NCBI RefSeq assembly: GCF_019160155.1
Contig: NZ_JAFNIH010000027.1
Coordinates: 62,001-126,000 of the forward strand
Reading direction: 5' to 3'
DNA length: 64,000 bases
From: Pinisolibacter aquiterrae
GTDB taxonomy: Bacteria; Pseudomonadota; Alphaproteobacteria; Rhizobiales; Ancalomicrobiaceae
In this document: positions 55,447 through 62,262 of the stretch, in pieces
Layout of the letters: each line of letters opens with the position of its first letter
Position numbering within the stretch: the first letter of the stretch is position 1
The notes under the pieces: generated by a model
Seen by the model: the letters and a program-made list of their open reading frames with translations, nothing else
The model's database searches: none
Told to the model about the DNA's origin: nothing
Program-made: the position numbers and the translations under genes

Positions 55447-55557
55447 CGACGAAGCGGGACGGCGCTCGGCGCCGTGCACTTCTCGACGAAGGGGGACGGC
55501 GCTCGGCGCCGTGCACTTTTCGATGAAGGGGGACGGCGCTCGGCGCCGTCCCGGGTC
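55447..55557 (+). repeat. Three tandem 37-bp hairpin units after hupL
   Basis: Three near-identical 37-base units start at 55447, 55484 and 55521. Each contains the stem ACGGCGC-TCG-GCGCCGT (cores at 55458, 55495 and 55532), and the linker (GTGCACTT-TCGA-GAAGGGGGA) is also conserved. The unit length is not a multiple of three and no frame crosses the array usefully. Placed between the structural genes and hupC, it probably stabilises the hupSL message or dampens read-through. Confidence 0.85.
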
Positions 55558-55624
55558 GACCATCGAAGACGATCCGATCGATCGCGCCGAGGCGCCGGTC
55601 GAGGGGGATCGCGGGGAGGATCTC

Positions 55625-56356
55625 ATGACGACGCAGATCGCCGACGTCCAAGGCGCCTACGACGCCAGCGGCGCCGAAAAGGCGCGCACGCTCCAGACCA
55701 TCTACGTCTACGAGGCGCCGGTGCGCCTGTGGCACTGGGTCAACGCGCTCGCCATCACGGTGCTGTGCGTGACCGGCTATTTCATCGGCTCGCCGCTGCC
55801 CTCGGTGCCGGGCGAGGCTTCGGCCAACTTCCTGATGGGCTACATCCGCTTCGCGCATTTCGCGGCGGGGCAGGTGTTGATCGTGTTCTTCCTGCTCCGG
55901 GTCTACTGGGCCTTCGTCGGCAACGCCTATGCCCGGCAGCTCTTCTATCTGCCGGTCTGGAACAAGACCTGGCTCTGGGGCGTGTTCTACGAGTTGCGCT
56001 GGTATCTCTTCATGGTCAAGGACCCGAAGAAATACATAGGCCACAACCCGTTGGCGCATGTGGCGATGTTCACCTTCATGCTGTTCCTGCTGTTCATGAT
56101 GGCGAGCGGCATGGCGCTCTATTCGGAAGGCGCCGGCCGCGACAGCTGGCAATATGCGCTGTTCGGCTGGATGTTCTCGATCTTCCCGAACAGCCAGGAC
56201 ATCCACACCTGGCATCACCTGGGCATGTGGGCGATCGTCACCTTCGTCATCGTCCACGTCTACGCGGCGGTGCGCGAAGACATTCTCTCGCGGCAGTCGA
56301 TGATCTCGTCGATGGTCTCGGGCGAGCGTCTCTTCCGCGACGATCTGAAGGATTGA
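55625..56356 (+). CDS. hupC: Hydrogenase b-type cytochrome subunit
   Basis: This 243-residue HupC/HyaC protein has four membrane helices (about 36-56, 75-98, 145-165 and 196-220) that hold two haems b. Candidate haem histidines are in VRLWHWVNA, IRFAHFAAG, DIHTWHHLGMW and VHVYAAVRE. It anchors HupSL and passes electrons from H2 to the quinone pool. It follows the hairpin array and ends 4 bases before hupD. Confidence 0.95.
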   Translation: MTTQIADVQGAYDASGAEKARTLQTIYVYEAPVRLWHWVNALAITVLCVTGYFIGSPLPSVPGEASANFLMGYIRFAHFAAGQVLIVFFLLRVYWAFVGNAYARQLFYLPVWNKTWLWGVFYELRWYLFMVKDPKKYIGHNPLAHVAMFTFMLFLLFMMASGMALYSEGAGRDSWQYALFGWMFSIFPNSQDIHTWHHLGMWAIVTFVIVHVYAAVREDILSRQSMISSMVSGERLFRDDLKD

Positions 56357-56360
56357 GCCG

Positions 56361-56933
56361 ATGGTGAGCGACACCCCGCGCGTGCTGGTGCTCGGCATCG
56401 GCAACATCCTGTGGGCGGACGAGGGCTTCGGCGTGCGGGCGGTGGAGGAATTCCACCGCCGCTTCCGGGTGCCGGAGACCGTCACCGTCCTCGACGGCGG
56501 CACCCAGGGGCTCTATCTCGTCAACTTCCTCCAGGAGCACGATCGTCTCCTGGTGTTCGACGCGATCGACTACGGGCTCGCGCCGGGCACGCTGAAGATC
56601 GTGCGCGACGAGGAGGTGCCGAAGTTCACCGGCGCCAAGAAGATGAGCCTGCATCAGACCGGCTTCCAGGAGGTGCTCTCGGCCGCCGATCTCCTCGCCG
56701 CCTATCCCGAGGCGCTGGCGCTGGTCGGCTGTCAGCCGCTCGATCTCGAGGATTGGGGTGGGCCGCTGACCGACCCCGTCCGGGCGGCGCTCGACGCGGC
56801 GCTCGACCACGCGGTGGACATTCTCGCCGGGTGGGGTATCACGGTCATGGCGCGCGAGCACCCGATCGCCGACGAGGACCGCCTCCTCGCCGACGACATC
56901 GACTTCGTCTCCTACGAGCGGCGGATCGCCTGA
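56361..56933 (+). CDS. hupD: HupL maturation endopeptidase
   Basis: This 190-residue HupD/HyaD protease cuts the C-terminal peptide of HupL once nickel is in place. Conserved nickel-binding residues are E21 (GIGNILWADEGFGV), D67 (VFDAIDYG) and H98 (SLHQTGFQE), matching the E-D-H set of HybD. It is soluble. In Rhizobium leguminosarum a hupE nickel permease gene follows hupD; here hupF comes next and hupE is absent. Confidence 0.95.
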   Translation: MVSDTPRVLVLGIGNILWADEGFGVRAVEEFHRRFRVPETVTVLDGGTQGLYLVNFLQEHDRLLVFDAIDYGLAPGTLKIVRDEEVPKFTGAKKMSLHQTGFQEVLSAADLLAAYPEALALVGCQPLDLEDWGGPLTDPVRAALDAALDHAVDILAGWGITVMAREHPIADEDRLLADDIDFVSYERRIA

Positions 56934-56977
56934 GCGGTCCCGCCCTCGGTTCCTCGACGGCGGCAGGGAGCCCGATC

Positions 56978-57277
56978 ATGTGCCTCGGTATTCCGATGAT
57001 CGTCGTCGAGGGTGACGACTTCACCGCGCAGTGCACGCGCGGCGACGAGACCCGCCGGGTCTCGATGATGCTGGTCGGGGCGCAGCCGGCCGGCACCAAG
57101 GTGCTGGTCCACATCGATTCGGCGGTGCGCGTCCTCGACGACGCCGAGGCCGAGCTGATCGAGAACGCGCTCCAGGGCGTCGCGGCGGCGATGGCGGGCG
57201 AGAGCTTCGATCATCTCTTCGCCGATCTGGTCGACCGCGAGCCGCAGCTCCCCGAGTTCCTGCGCGACGAGGCCTGA
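56978..57277 (+). CDS. hupF: HypC-family hydrogenase chaperone HupF
   Basis: This 99-residue protein starts MCLGIPM, with the N-terminal Cys that HypC-type chaperones use to hold iron-cofactor intermediates. HupF resembles HypC, and in rhizobia it protects HupL under oxygen. The C-terminal tail (about 70-99) is longer than in HypC and typical of HupF. The ATG follows CAGGGAG. A 289-base spacer separates it from hupG. Confidence 0.92.
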   Translation: MCLGIPMIVVEGDDFTAQCTRGDETRRVSMMLVGAQPAGTKVLVHIDSAVRVLDDAEAELIENALQGVAAAMAGESFDHLFADLVDREPQLPEFLRDEA

Positions 57278-57566
57278 TCCTCGATCTCCCGTTCTGTCGG
57301 ACATGTGCGGCCCGTTCGGCCTCGGCCGGGCGGGTTCGCGTTCGCGCGACGCGCGGTCTCTGTGCCGTGTCGCGATTTTCCCCTTCTGGTCAATTGATTT
57401 CCAGGCGTGGAAGCGAGACGATCGCGTCCGATCGACGTTCGACGTCGCCTCGTCGTCGCGACGGCCGAAAACGGCGGTCGACTGCTTGCCAGGGAGTGGA
57501 ATCGGTGTTGGCACATCGTTTGCTCTTTCCCGGCAAAAGCAATCGAACGTCGATCCGGGAGGACTG
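57278..57566 (+). promoter_or_regulatory. Spacer between hupF and hupG with an internal promoter
   Basis: This gap breaks an otherwise tightly packed maturation operon. It contains a TCAATTGA palindrome (57390-57397) and the sigma-54 promoter at 57509-57523, described separately. A terminator for the upstream hup genes is not obvious. I see no gene on either strand. Confidence 0.55.
57509..57523 (+). promoter_or_regulatory. Sigma-54 (-24/-12) promoter upstream of hupG
   Basis: TGGCAC-ATCGT-TTGC is an essentially perfect -24/-12 element, followed by T as in the consensus. Transcription would begin near 57535, about 32 bases before the hupG ATG. It has the same 15-base geometry as the hupS promoter at 52414, so both may answer to one activator. 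Confidence 0.78.
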
Positions 57567-58028
57567 ATGACACACCCCCTCATGGCGGCTCTGGCCGACC
57601 GTCACGGCTTGCCCACCGTCGATCGCGAGACGATCGACGCCTTTCTCGCGCCCGCCGCAGGCGAGGCCGAGCACACGCTGCTGTTCTTCTCCGGCGATCC
57701 GGCGACGCGGGCGGAGACGCTCGACGTCGCGGTGGTGATGCCGGAGATCCTGGCGACCTTCCAGCGGCGTCTGCGCGGTGCCGTGGTGGCGCGCGAGGCG
57801 GAGAGCGCGCTCGCCTCGCGTTTCCTGGTGGCGGTGCAGCCGAGCCTCGTGGTGACGCGCGGCGGCGAGCCGGTGGCGGTTCTGCCGAAGATCCGCGACT
57901 GGTCGGAATACATGGCGGCGATCGAGGCGGCCCTGGCGCCGGGCGCGCCGGTCTTGGTCAAGGACGAGACGCCGCGGGTGGCCTTCACCACCTCGAGCGG
58001 CGCGGCGAACCGGGGGGACGTGGCATGA
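57567..58028 (+). CDS. hupG: Hydrogenase expression protein, HyaE/HupG type
   Basis: This 153-residue thioredoxin-like-fold protein lacks a CxxC redox pair. It matches HupG/HyaE (LFFSGDPATRAETLDVAVVMPEIL and PSLVVTRGGEPVAVLPKIRDWSEYM), chaperones that bind the small-subunit precursor before Tat export. GGGAGGA precedes the ATG, and the stop overlaps the hupH start. It is the first gene downstream of the internal sigma-54 promoter. Confidence 0.9.
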   Translation: MTHPLMAALADRHGLPTVDRETIDAFLAPAAGEAEHTLLFFSGDPATRAETLDVAVVMPEILATFQRRLRGAVVAREAESALASRFLVAVQPSLVVTRGGEPVAVLPKIRDWSEYMAAIEAALAPGAPVLVKDETPRVAFTTSSGAANRGDVA

Positions 58029-58903
58029 AGGCGGGATTCTGGGTGGCGCCGGAGGGCGCGGAAGGCGAGATCGCCATGGTGCCGATCGGCATCGACGAGA
58101 CCGCCTCGGGCTTCGCCGGACGGTCCGGGCTGACCGGGGCGGGGACGATCTCGTTCCTGGCGACGTCGAGCGCGGAGGATCTGATCGCGCGCTGCCCCAA
58201 GGTGGCGGCGCTGCTGCCGGAGATCGTGGTGGCGCTGGAGACCCAGACGGTCGAGGCGCCGAGCCGGCTGTTCGACCTCGCCGACTACGGACCGGACGAG
58301 ATGGAGCTGATCGGTCAGGTTCTGGGCGAAGGCGAGGTCGCGGCGACGGTGGCGCTGCCCGACGGCGTGATCGCGCAGGTGCAGGAATCGGTGATGGCGG
58401 GCCTCTGGCGGGTGCGCTTCGTCGACGCCGAGGGGCGGCCGGCGGCGGATTATCTCGAGGTCGCCTCGGTTCCGGCCGCCGTCGAACGGGCGGCGCAGAT
58501 GACGCGGGTGCTCGAGGATCTGCCGCCGGCGCCGGCCGGGGCGATGAACGTGATGTCGCTCCTGACCGAGATCCGCGATCGGGCGCTCGAGCATCGGCCG
58601 GGGGCGCCCTCGCACACGATCACCTTCTCGCTCTTCCCGATGTCGGAGGCGGACATGGCCCATCTCCAAGACACGCTCGGGCCGGGGCCGGTCCAAATGA
58701 CGTCACGCGGCTATGGTACGTGTCGGGTCGTCGCGACGGGCGTGCGCAACGTCTGGTCCGTGCAGTTCTTCAACGCGATGGACACGATCGTCCTGGACAC
58801 GTTGGAGATCGGCGACGTGCCGGTGACGGCGCGGGCGGCGGTCGAGGACTTCCGCGATTCGGCGGAACGTCTGCACGAGATCGAGGAGGCCTATTTCCGA
58901 TGA
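58025..58903 (+). CDS. hupH: Hydrogenase small-subunit maturation protein HupH
   Basis: This 292-residue HupH/HyaF protein is needed for maturation of the hydrogenase small subunit in rhizobia. The family is recognised from VPIGIDETASGFAGRSGL-GAGT, LTEIRDRALEHRPGAPSHTITFSLFPMSEADMAHL and SRGYGTCRVVATGVRNVWSVQFFNAMDTIVLDTLEIGDVP. Both gene ends overlap their neighbours by 4 bases. Confidence 0.93.
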   Translation: MKAGFWVAPEGAEGEIAMVPIGIDETASGFAGRSGLTGAGTISFLATSSAEDLIARCPKVAALLPEIVVALETQTVEAPSRLFDLADYGPDEMELIGQVLGEGEVAATVALPDGVIAQVQESVMAGLWRVRFVDAEGRPAADYLEVASVPAAVERAAQMTRVLEDLPPAPAGAMNVMSLLTEIRDRALEHRPGAPSHTITFSLFPMSEADMAHLQDTLGPGPVQMTSRGYGTCRVVATGVRNVWSVQFFNAMDTIVLDTLEIGDVPVTARAAVEDFRDSAERLHEIEEAYFR

Positions 58904-59124
58904 GCGCCTTCGAGAATTTCGGCGTCACCGGCGACGTGGCGGCGGAGACGCGGATGGAATGCGGGATCTGCTGGCACGTCTATGATCCGGCCGAGGGCGA
59001 TCCCGTCTGGCAGATCCCGGCGGGCACGCCCTTCGCGGCGCTGCCCGAGGATTGGACCTGCCCCAACTGCGACGCGCCGCGCGCCAAGTTCATGGCGCTC
59101 GGCGAGGGGGAGGCGCGGGGATGA
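58900..59124 (+). CDS. hupI: Rubredoxin-like protein HupI
   Basis: This 74-residue rubredoxin has an iron site C21-x2-C24 (CGICWHVYDP) and C54-x2-C57 (DWTCPNCDAP). HupI proteins donate or accept electrons during hydrogenase small-subunit assembly, especially under oxygen. Start and stop overlap hupH and hupJ (ATGA arrangements). Confidence 0.95.
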   Translation: MSAFENFGVTGDVAAETRMECGICWHVYDPAEGDPVWQIPAGTPFAALPEDWTCPNCDAPRAKFMALGEGEARG

Positions 59125-59699
59125 CCGAGGCGCGCCCGTGCTCCCTCGAGGCCGGCGTGACGCTCGTCCCGGACGCGCCGGCGGCCGAGGCCGTGGCGAT
59201 CGGGGCGCGGCTCGCGGCGATCTACGAGGCGATCGCGGAGCGCTCGATGCGCGAACTGCCGGTCTTCAACGCCGCGCTGAGGGTCGAGGCGATCGGGTTT
59301 CGCGCCCATGGCGACCGGGTGGTCGGGGTGCTGGCGACGCCGTGGTTCATGAATCTGGTGGTGACCTCGCGGCCCGGCGGCGCGGATCTGCCGCCGGCGA
59401 CCGCCGGCGCCTCGGTGACGCACGACTTTCCCGGCGGCGACTTCGACTGCGTCGTCGGCGAGATCGACGGTTTCGGCCGGCTCGACAGTGCCTCGCTGTT
59501 CTCGCCGATGTTCCGGTTCGACGATCCGGAGGTGGTGCGCGCGGTCGGCGAGGCGGCGATCGAGGAGGTGTTCCGCGCCCCCGTCGAGGCCGAGGTCGTG
59601 GCCGAGCGGGAGGCGCGCGACCCGGCGCCGCCGGCGCTCGATCGGCGGGCGCTCCTCTTCGGGCGCCGTCGCGCGGGGGAGGATCCGTCGTGTCGGTGA
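59121..59699 (+). CDS. hupJ: Hydrogenase maturation protein HupJ
   Basis: This 192-residue protein is recognised as HupJ by VFNAALRVEAIGFR, VLATPWFMNLVV, FPGGDFDCVVGEIDGFGRLDSASLFSPMFRFDD and its position. In Rhizobium it is a chaperone-like factor without a known catalytic function. It overlaps hupI and hupK, consistent with coordinated translation. Confidence 0.92.
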   Translation: MTEARPCSLEAGVTLVPDAPAAEAVAIGARLAAIYEAIAERSMRELPVFNAALRVEAIGFRAHGDRVVGVLATPWFMNLVVTSRPGGADLPPATAGASVTHDFPGGDFDCVVGEIDGFGRLDSASLFSPMFRFDDPEVVRAVGEAAIEEVFRAPVEAEVVAEREARDPAPPALDRRALLFGRRRAGEDPSCR

Positions 59700-60817
59700 G
59701 CGCGCTGCCCCTCTCGGCCGGAGCGATCCGGCTCGACATCGCCGTCGATCCACAGACCGGCGACACGCGCCGAGTGACGATCGGCTCGACCCGGCCGACC
59801 GGCTTTTCGACCCGCCTCTTCACCGGGCGCAGCCCCGGCGACGTACCGGGTCTCGTCGCGCGGATGCATGCGCTGTGCGGACGCTCGCACATGGTCGCCT
59901 CGGAAGTGGCGATCGTCGCGGCGATGGGACGCGACGTCGAGGCGGTGGTGGCGGAACGGTTCGAGGGGCTGGTGGCGGAGCGGCTCGGCGAGCATCTGCG
60001 CTCCACCGTGATGGGGGCGGGACCGGCGCGCGCCGAGATCGCCGATCGCGAGGTGCTCGCCGACGTGCGGGCGGTGCTCGCGGGGGTCAGGGTCCTGACC
60101 GGCGGGCTCGAGCCGCAGCGCGGCTACGAGGCGGTGGGTTCGGTCGAGCGCATCAAGGTGGCGTTGCTGCGGCTCGGTCTGGCGATCGACCGCAAGGGAC
60201 GTCTGAAGACCGGCTCGGGCAGCTGGGGCGAGCGGGTTCTGACGGCGGTCGGCGCGGGCTGCGGCGATCGTTACGAGACCTGCGACCGGCTGACGGCGGA
60301 GGACGATGCGGCGGTGATCGCGGCGCTGGCGCGCGATCCAGCGCGGTTCGCGGCGGCGCCTCGACTCGACGGGCGATGCCCGGAGACCGGACCGGCGGCG
60401 CGGGCGGCGACGGGCATGGCCTCGGCCGACGGGCGGACGCGGCTTTCGGCGCGGCTCGGGGAGATCGCCGAGGCGGCGGAACTCCTCGGCGCGCCCGAGG
60501 CGGACCGCCGGCGCATCGAGGGGACGTGGGTGAGCGGGGCCCGTGTCGATTCCCTTACGGGTTATGCCGCCGTGGAAAGTCCGCGTGGGCGCCTCCATCA
60601 TCTGGTGCGTCTCGACGAGACGGGACGGGTGGCCTCCTACGCGATCCTGGCGCCGACCGAGTGGAATTTCCATCCGCAGGGGCCGCTGGTCGCGACGCTC
60701 GCGGGCAATCGCTTCGATCTCGACGGCGAGGGCGCGCGGCGGGCGGAGCGGATCGCGGGGCTGTTCGATCCTTGCGTCGGCTTCGAGGTTCGCATCGAGG
60801 AGATGCGCGATGCATGA
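59696..60817 (+). CDS. hupK: Hydrogenase maturation scaffold HupK
   Basis: This 373-residue HupK protein is a HupL paralogue thought to act as a scaffold for the NiFe(CN)2CO cofactor. It keeps HALCGRSH (N-terminal motif reduced to one Cys) and ends near DPCVGF, where the second Cys of DPCxxC is lost. The GTG at 59696 overlaps the hupJ stop (GTGA); another GTG two codons earlier is possible. It overlaps hypA by 8 bases. Confidence 0.9.
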   Translation: MSALPLSAGAIRLDIAVDPQTGDTRRVTIGSTRPTGFSTRLFTGRSPGDVPGLVARMHALCGRSHMVASEVAIVAAMGRDVEAVVAERFEGLVAERLGEHLRSTVMGAGPARAEIADREVLADVRAVLAGVRVLTGGLEPQRGYEAVGSVERIKVALLRLGLAIDRKGRLKTGSGSWGERVLTAVGAGCGDRYETCDRLTAEDDAAVIAALARDPARFAAAPRLDGRCPETGPAARAATGMASADGRTRLSARLGEIAEAAELLGAPEADRRRIEGTWVSGARVDSLTGYAAVESPRGRLHHLVRLDETGRVASYAILAPTEWNFHPQGPLVATLAGNRFDLDGEGARRAERIAGLFDPCVGFEVRIEEMRDA

Positions 60818-61151
60818 AATGTCGCTCATGGAGAGCGTGTTGGAGATCGTCGAGGACGAGGCGCGCAAGGCGGGAGCGACATCGGTCAAGGTGGTCAAGC
60901 TGGCGATCGGCGAGCTTTCCCATGTCGAACCGGAGGCGATGCGCTTCTGTTTCGACGCGGTGACGGGCGGGACGGTCGCCGCCGGGGCGACGCTCGAGAT
61001 CGAAATGGTGCCGGGCCAGGGCTGGTGCCTCGACTGCGCCGAGACGGTGGCGCTGTCGGAACGTTTCGGGGCTTGTCCGAAGTGCGGGCAGCACAAGGTA
61101 CAGATGACGGGCGGCGACGATCTGCGCGTCGCGGAGTTGGAGGTGGAGTGA
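60810..61151 (+). CDS. hypA: Hydrogenase nickel-insertion protein HypA
   Basis: This 113-residue protein works with HypB to insert nickel into hydrogenase large subunits. It starts MHEM, whose second-residue histidine binds nickel, and has the structural zinc site C73-x2-C76 and C89-x2-C92. Its stop shares a base with the hypB start (TGATG). Confidence 0.95.
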   Translation: MHEMSLMESVLEIVEDEARKAGATSVKVVKLAIGELSHVEPEAMRFCFDAVTGGTVAAGATLEIEMVPGQGWCLDCAETVALSERFGACPKCGQHKVQMTGGDDLRVAELEVE

Positions 61152-62251
61152 TGTGCACGGTCTGCGGTTGCGGAACGGCCTCGGTGGAAGGCAAGGCGGT
61201 CGACGAACACGGCCACCACCATCATCACGGTCACGACCATGGGCATTCCCATGATCATGATCACGACCATGATCATGACCACGGGCATTCCCACGATCAC
61301 GTCCATGATCACGTCCACGACGCCGACCACGCGCACGACCACGATCACGGCGCGGTTCATGCGCACGCGCACGATCACACCCATGGGGACGTCGTCCACG
61401 CCCACGACCACGAGCATGGTCACGATCACGGTCATGCCCACGATCACGCGCATGGCCATGCCCACACCCACGACCATGACCATGGGCACGATCATGGGCC
61501 CGACCACGACCACGTCGTGCGCGGGGTCGACGCGATCGACTACGGCGGCGGGCTCGCCGGCGTCCATGTGCCGGGGCTCAGCCAGGATCGGATCGTCAAG
61601 ATCGAGCGCGACATTCTCGGCAAGAACGACCGGCTCGCCCGCGACAATCGCCGGGCTCTGGCGGAGAAGGGCGTCTTCGCGCTGAACCTCGTCTCCTCGC
61701 CCGGCTCGGGCAAGACGACGCTCCTGTGCAAGGCGATCACCGATCTCAAGGCGTCGCATCCGATCGCGGTGATCGAGGGCGATCAACAGACCTCCAACGA
61801 CGCCGACCGTATCCGCGCGACCGGCGTCAAGGCGATCCAGGTCAACACCGGCAAGGGCTGCCATCTCGACGCGTCGATGGTCGGCCATGCGCTCGACGAT
61901 CTCGATCTGCCGGAGAACGCGCTGCTCTTCATCGAGAACGTCGGCAATCTCGTGTGTCCGTCGGCCTTCGATCTCGGCGAGGCGCACAAGGTTGTGGTGC
62001 TGTCGGTGACCGAGGGCGAGGACAAGCCGCTCAAATACCCCGACATGTTCGCCGCCGCCGATCTGATGCTGCTCAACAAGGCCGATCTCCTGCCGCATCT
62101 CGACTTCGACGTGGAGGCCTGCATCCGCGCCGCCAAGACGGTCAATCCGCGGCTCGAGGTCCTGACGGTCTCGGCACGCTCGGGCGAGGGGCTCGACGCC
62201 TTCTATGCCTGGGTCGAGAAGCGGGCGGCGCTCGCCCGCCGTCCGGCCTGA
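61151..62251 (+). CDS. hypB: Hydrogenase nickel-insertion GTPase HypB with long His-rich segment
   Basis: This 366-residue protein has the N-terminal nickel site C2-TV-C5-G-C7, a very long histidine stretch (residues about 20-121, roughly 49 of 102 residues His), and a GTPase domain with P-loop [26 protein letters not shown] and NKADLL. The His segment stores nickel, as in Bradyrhizobium and Rhizobium HypB. It buffers the metal for HypA and HypB delivery. The repeat-like codons at 61208-61513 are low complexity, not a CRISPR. Confidence 0.96.
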   Translation: MCTVCGCGTASVEGKAVDEHGHHHHHGHDHGHSHDHDHDHDHDHGHSHDHVHDHVHDADHAHDHDHGAVHAHAHDHTHGDVVHAHDHEHGHDHGHAHDHAHGHAHTHDHDHGHDHGPDHDHVVRGVDAIDYGGGLAGVHVPGLSQDRIVKIERDILGKNDRLARDNRRALAEKGVFALNLVSSPGSGKTTLLCKAITDLKASHPIAVIEGDQQTSNDADRIRATGVKAIQVNTGKGCHLDASMVGHALDDLDLPENALLFIENVGNLVCPSAFDLGEAHKVVVLSVTEGEDKPLKYPDMFAAADLMLLNKADLLPHLDFDVEACIRAAKTVNPRLEVLTVSARSGEGLDAFYAWVEKRAALARRPA

Positions 62252-62262
62252 AGGCGGCGCCG

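Noticed and set aside
55447-55557. Possible mini CRISPR array
   Set aside because: Units are directly adjacent 37-base copies with no variable spacers, and no cas genes are near.
57278-57566. Possible hidden gene between hupF and hupG, such as a displaced hupE
   Set aside because: No frame shows membrane helices or conserved motifs; the space is better explained by the promoter.
61208-61513. Repetitive CAC/CAT-GAT/GAC sequence resembling a repeat array
   Set aside because: It is the codon pattern of the HypB His-rich tract in an intact frame; units are not separated by unique spacers, so it is not a CRISPR or tandem mobile element.
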